A DNA stretch of 64,000 bases from Pseudomonas sp. GD03944 (GTDB lineage: Bacteria; Pseudomonadota; Gammaproteobacteria; Pseudomonadales; Pseudomonadaceae), in contig NZ_JAOCAH010000016.1 in the NCBI RefSeq assembly GCF_029839275.1, positions 56,450-120,449 of the forward strand, in the 5' to 3' direction. Below the pieces are notes generated by a model that had not been told where the DNA came from, searched no databases, and saw nothing but the letters and a program-made list of their open reading frames with translations. A program made the translations under genes and the position numbers. This document shows positions 60,849 through 64,000 of this stretch, one piece after another (the stretch's first letter is position 1; each line of letters opens with the position of its first letter).

Positions 60849-61217
60849 ATGCAGTTCGCTGCCCCGATTCCAATCCTGCGCATCTTCGATGAAGCCAAGG
60901 CGCGCGCGTTCTACATCGACTTCCTGGGCTTTCAGGAAGACTGGACGCACCGCTTCGAGCCGGGGTTGCCGCTGTACCTGCAGGTGTCCCGGGGCGGCTG
61001 CGTGCTGCACCTGTCGGAGCACCATGGCGATTGCTGCCCGGGTGCGGCGCTGCGCATTGCCACCCAGGGGCTGGATGAATACCAGGCGGGGCTGCTGGAA
61101 AAACGCTACGGCTATGCGCGCCCCGGTATCGAACACATGCCCTGGGGCCGGGACATGAGCATCAGGGACCCCTTCGGCAACCGCCTGGTGTTCACCGAGG
61201 CCGATCCCCAGGCATGA
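60849..61217 (+). CDS. VOC-family / bleomycin-resistance-like protein
   Basis: A 122-residue glyoxalase-fold protein: PILRIFDEAKARAFYIDFLGF opens the first half and SIRDPFGNRLVFTEAD closes the second, as in bleomycin-resistance-like VOC members. ATG 60849 has GGAGAG upstream; an ATG at 60837 is closer to the previous gene. It follows the flavin reductase by 66 bases and could be co-induced. Ligand unknown. Confidence 0.87.
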   Translation: MQFAAPIPILRIFDEAKARAFYIDFLGFQEDWTHRFEPGLPLYLQVSRGGCVLHLSEHHGDCCPGAALRIATQGLDEYQAGLLEKRYGYARPGIEHMPWGRDMSIRDPFGNRLVFTEADPQA

Positions 61218-61240
61218 AAAAGGCCGGACATGTCCGGCCT
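61216..61240 (-). terminator. terminator of gcvT
   Basis: AGGCCGGACA / TGTCCGGCCT, a perfect 20-base palindrome; on the minus strand a T5 run follows. Confidence 0.85.
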
Positions 61241-61255
61241 CGTTGGCGCGCCTGA

Positions 61256-62377
61256 TCAGCCGCGGTAGTAACGCTGCGGCACGAACGGCGTCTTCGCCAC
61301 TTTCATCGCCACGCGCTTGCCGCGCACCATCGCCCAGACTTCGCTGTCCACCGGCACATGGGCGCTCTGCACGTAGCCCATGGCCACCGGTGTGCCGAGC
61401 GTGGGGCCGAAGCCGCCGCTGCACACCGAACCGATCACGTTGCCGTCGGCATCGACGATTTCCGCGCCTTCACGCACCGGCACGCGCTCCTGCGGCAGCA
61501 GGCCGACGCGCTTGCTGGCGACCCCTTCCTGCTGCTGCGCGAAAATGCGCTCGGCTCCCGGGAAACCACCGGCCCGGGGACCGTCGGCGCGACGCGTCTT
61601 GGACACCGCCCACAGCAGGCTGGCCTCGATCGGCGTGGTGGCGGTGCTCATGTCATGGCCGTACAGGCACAGCCCGGCTTCCAGGCGCAGCGAGTCGCGG
61701 GCGCCCAGGCCGATCGCCTCGACTTCCGGTTCGGCGAGCAGGCTGCGGGCCAGGGTTTCGGCGTGGTCGGCCGGCACGGAAATCTCGAAGCCGTCTTCGC
61801 CGGTGTAGCCGGAGCGGCTGACGTAGCAATCGACGCCGAGCAGGCGCACCGGGGCGAACTGCATGAAGGTCATCGCACCCACTTCCGGCGCCAGGCGCTT
61901 GAGCACCTCGACCGCTTTCGGGCCTTGCAGGGCCAGCAGGGCGCGGTCGAAGCAGGACTCGATCTGGCACTGGCTGGCGATGTGCTGTTGCAGGTGCATC
62001 AGGTCCTGGTGCTTGCAGGCCGCGTTGACCACCAGGAACAGCGTGTCGTTGCCGAGGTTGGCCACCATCAGGTCATCGAGGATGCCGCCGTTCTCGTCGG
62101 TGAACATCGCGTAGCGCTGCATGCCCACCGGCAGGTCGATGATGTCCACCGGCACCAGGCTTTCCAGGGCCTTGGCCGCCTGCGGGCCACGCAGGATGAT
62201 CTGGCCCATGTGCGACACGTCGAACAGGCCGGCGGCCTCACGGGTGTGCAAGTGTTCCTTCATCACCCCCAGGGGGTACTGCACCGGCATGTCGTAGCCG
62301 GCGAAGGGCACCATGCGCGCGCCGAGCTCCAGGTGCAGGGCATGAAGGGGCGTTTTCGCCAGGGTTTCGCTGGTCAT
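61256..62377 (-). CDS. gcvT: aminomethyltransferase (glycine cleavage T protein)
   Basis: Transfers the methylene group of aminomethyl-lipoyl-GcvH to tetrahydrofolate, releasing ammonia, in the glycine cleavage complex. A 373-residue protein with the opening LGARMVPFAGYDMPVQY, the folate-binding FDVSHMGQI and RSGYTGEDGFEI, and a C-terminal barrel domain. ATG 62377 is chosen for GGAG 7 bases upstream. Next to sdaA, as in the second glycine/serine locus of P. aeruginosa; gcvP/gcvH/glyA would be expected upstream, outside the window. Confidence 0.95.
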   Translation of the reverse strand: MTSETLAKTPLHALHLELGARMVPFAGYDMPVQYPLGVMKEHLHTREAAGLFDVSHMGQIILRGPQAAKALESLVPVDIIDLPVGMQRYAMFTDENGGILDDLMVANLGNDTLFLVVNAACKHQDLMHLQQHIASQCQIESCFDRALLALQGPKAVEVLKRLAPEVGAMTFMQFAPVRLLGVDCYVSRSGYTGEDGFEISVPADHAETLARSLLAEPEVEAIGLGARDSLRLEAGLCLYGHDMSTATTPIEASLLWAVSKTRRADGPRAGGFPGAERIFAQQQEGVASKRVGLLPQERVPVREGAEIVDADGNVIGSVCSGGFGPTLGTPVAMGYVQSAHVPVDSEVWAMVRGKRVAMKVAKTPFVPQRYYRG

Positions 62378-62462
62378 GCAAGTCTCCAAATCGACGAATG
62401 GGTGGAGCGCGAGGATCGCTTGTCGCCTCGGGCTCCCGGGGTTCTGTGGGGTGGACGGCGCA

Positions 62463-63839
62463 TCAGCATTCGATGATGTTCACGGCCAGGCCGCCGCGGG
62501 CGGTTTCCTTGTATTTGCTCTTCATGTCGGCACCGGTCTGGCGCATGGTGCGGATCACCTTGTCCAGCGAGATGAAGTGCTGGCCGTCGCCGCGCAGCGC
62601 CATGCGCACGGCGTTGATGGCCTTCACCGAGCCCATGGCGTTGCGCTCGATGCACGGCACCTGGACCAGCCCGCCGACCGGGTCGCAGGTCAGGCCGAGG
62701 TTGTGTTCCATGCCGATCTCGGCGGCGTTCTCGACCTGCTGCACGGTGCCGCCGAGCACTTCGCAGAGCGCGCCGGCGGCCATCGAACAGGCCACACCGA
62801 CCTCGCCCTGGCAGCCGACTTCGGCGCCGGAGATCGAGGCGTTTTCCTTGTACAGGATGCCGATGGCGGCGGCGGTAAGCAGGAAGCGCACCACGCCGTC
62901 TTCGTTGGCGCCGGGGATGAAACGCATGTAGTAGTGCAGCACCGCCGGGACGATGCCGGCCGCGCCGTTGGTCGGGGCAGTGACCACCCGGCCGCCGCTG
63001 GCGTTTTCCTCGTTGACCGCCAGGGCGTAGAGGTTGACCCAGTCGAGCACGCTGAGGGCGTCGCGCAGGTTGGCTTCCGGGCTCTTGCACAGCTGGCGGT
63101 AGAGGGCGGCGGCGCGGCGCTTGACCTTGAGGCCGCCGGGCATGATGCCCTCGTTGTGGCAGCCGGCCTCGACGCAGTCCTGCATCACCTGCCAGATCGC
63201 CAGCAGGCCGGCCCGGGTTTCCGCTTCCGGTCGCCACGCCGCTTCGTTGGCCAGCATCACCTGGCTGATCGACAGGCCATGCTCGCTGCAATGGCCCAGC
63301 AGCTGCTTGGCGGTGGTAAAGGGGTAGGCCAGATCGGTCTTGTCCTCGACGATGCGGTCGGCGCCGGCGGCTTCCTCGTCGACTACGAAGCCACCGCCCA
63401 CCGAGTAATACTCGCGCGAGCGGATCTGCAGCCCGGCGGCGTCGAAAGCGCGAAAGACCATGCCGTTGGGGTGGAAGGCCAGCGGTTTGCGGATCATCGC
63501 CAGGTGTTCTTTCTCGACGAAACGAATGGTCTTTTCGCCGAGCAACTTGAGTTCGCCGCTGCTGCGGATGGTCGCCAGGCGCTGGGCAATGCCGGCGGTG
63601 TCGACGGTGTCCGGTTGCTCACCCTCCAGGCCGAGCAGCACCGCCTTGTCGCTGCCGTGGCCCTTGCCGGTGGCGCCGAGGGAACCGTACAGCTCGACCT
63701 TCACGCTGTCGGTGGTGTCCAGCAGGCCCTCGCGGCTCAGGCCTTCGACGAAGCGCACGGCGGCGCGCATCGGCCCGACCGTATGGGAGCTGGAGGGGCC
63801 GATACCGATTTTGAACAGATCGAAAACGCTCAGTGACAT
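62463..63839 (-). CDS. sdaA: L-serine ammonia-lyase, iron-sulfur type
   Basis: Deaminates L-serine to pyruvate using a [4Fe-4S] cluster. A 458-residue single-chain form with fused beta (N-terminal, SVFDLFKIGIGPSSSHTVG) and alpha parts; cluster cysteines occur in LTCDPVGGLVQVPCIERN and further C-terminally in the closing NIIEC. The substrate comes from glycine cleavage plus serine hydroxymethyltransferase, which fits its position upstream of gcvT. The genes are 85 bases apart on one strand. Confidence 0.95.
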   Translation of the reverse strand: MSLSVFDLFKIGIGPSSSHTVGPMRAAVRFVEGLSREGLLDTTDSVKVELYGSLGATGKGHGSDKAVLLGLEGEQPDTVDTAGIAQRLATIRSSGELKLLGEKTIRFVEKEHLAMIRKPLAFHPNGMVFRAFDAAGLQIRSREYYSVGGGFVVDEEAAGADRIVEDKTDLAYPFTTAKQLLGHCSEHGLSISQVMLANEAAWRPEAETRAGLLAIWQVMQDCVEAGCHNEGIMPGGLKVKRRAAALYRQLCKSPEANLRDALSVLDWVNLYALAVNEENASGGRVVTAPTNGAAGIVPAVLHYYMRFIPGANEDGVVRFLLTAAAIGILYKENASISGAEVGCQGEVGVACSMAAGALCEVLGGTVQQVENAAEIGMEHNLGLTCDPVGGLVQVPCIERNAMGSVKAINAVRMALRGDGQHFISLDKVIRTMRQTGADMKSKYKETARGGLAVNIIEC

Positions 63840-63954
63840 GCTTGGCTCCGGGGACGGCTGATCGGGCCCTGTATAGGTTCGATGGCGGCCGGAGTGACCG
63901 GTTCATCGCGTCTGTCGCAGAGCCCGCCGACACGCCGGCGGTGCTCGGAACGGC

Positions 63955-64000
63955 TCAGGTTTTGGCGCCCTTGCGCCACGTGGGTGTCACGGTGGGCGAG
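63955..64000 (-). CDS. possible 3' end of the upstream minus-strand gene
   Basis: A minus-strand frame enters from the right edge and ends SPTVTPTWRKGAKT then TGA at 63955. By comparison with P. aeruginosa it could be the end of glyA, gcvP or another glycine-locus gene. The fragment is too short to identify, and the frame could be chance. About 115 bases with a CCGCCG/CGGCGG hairpin separate it from sdaA. Confidence 0.3.
   Translation of the reverse strand, partial: SPTVTPTWRKGAKT

Overview
The window is high-GC, gene-dense gammaproteobacterial chromosome, and the gene content points to Pseudomonas in the broad sense. From memory of P. aeruginosa, the left part matches two of its chromosomal blocks: hemH / uraA-upp / hpt / small conserved gene, and the MoxR-DUF58 operon / sbcB / mvaT / purU / PctA-like chemoreceptor. 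The right edge (gcvT-sdaA, minus strand) matches its second glycine-cleavage locus. MvaT, an OprD-family porin, a SoxR without other Sox genes, and REP-like TGTAGGAGC repeats agree with this. I saw no rRNA, tRNA, CRISPR array, transposase or phage gene.

Layout. 1-8.1 kb: end of hemH, an MFS transporter, the uracil salvage pair upp-uraA (minus), hpt plus a WbuC-like cupin gene, a SulP transporter and a small conserved protein. 8.1-15.1 kb: a six-gene minus-strand operon with mostly overlapping genes (RDD - SpoIIM/DUF95 - DUF4129 - DUF4350 - MoxR ATPase - DUF58), a membrane-associated MoxR system of unknown client. 15.2-22.6 kb: sbcB, mvaT, purU, a CBS protein, a chemoreceptor with the amino-acid-binding dCache signature, and a HerA-like DUF853 ATPase.

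23.2-42.5 kb is a catabolic island for hexuronates and hexarates (galacturonate/glucuronate, galactarate/glucarate). A TRAP transporter imports uronates; uronate dehydrogenase (Udh) and an SMP-30 lactonase convert them to aldarates; GudP imports aldarates. Three dehydratases (a GudD, a talarate/galactarate dehydratase of the enolase superfamily, and the unrelated GarD) all lead to 5-keto-4-deoxyglucarate. KdgD and a semialdehyde dehydrogenase then give 2-oxoglutarate. Three regulators sit inside the island: GntR/FCD, LysR and LacI.

The most striking non-coding signal is a promoter-operator module present three times in nearly the same form: TTGACA, an 18-base spacer, GATAAT, then an operator containing GTTGT and TACGAC. 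Two copies drive the udh-TRAP operon and gudD. The third lies about 24 kb away and drives the OprD-type porin at 57.5-58.7 kb, which ties the porin to the sugar-acid island. Each region carries a second operator-like site 200-260 bp away, and a related site lies between the GntR gene and the mutarotase gene. The LacI-GudP-GarD part has its own pair of perfect palindromes around ATTGCGCAAT.

42.7-56.5 kb is a mixed accessory stretch: DGPF/DUF899/SnoaL genes, a WYL regulator, two GST-fold proteins, VOC, LysR+SDR, a Sel1 lipoprotein, and a three-gene gamma-glutamylation module for an unidentified amine (FAD oxidase, cupin repressor, glutamine-synthetase-like ligase) preceded by a large concentric dyad. 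TerC, a small lipoprotein, an M14 carboxypeptidase and a GFA protein follow. 56.66-57.35 kb is a non-coding array of a 257-bp repeat. 57.4-64 kb holds the porin, a carboxymethyl-hydroxymuconate isomerase-like gene, soxR with a near-consensus SoxR box facing a flavin reductase, a VOC protein, gcvT and sdaA.

Functions come from reading protein sequences and from remembered family knowledge; no database search or alignment was run. Where a start codon is not the first available one, the Shine-Dalgarno (SD) sequence was used to choose it.
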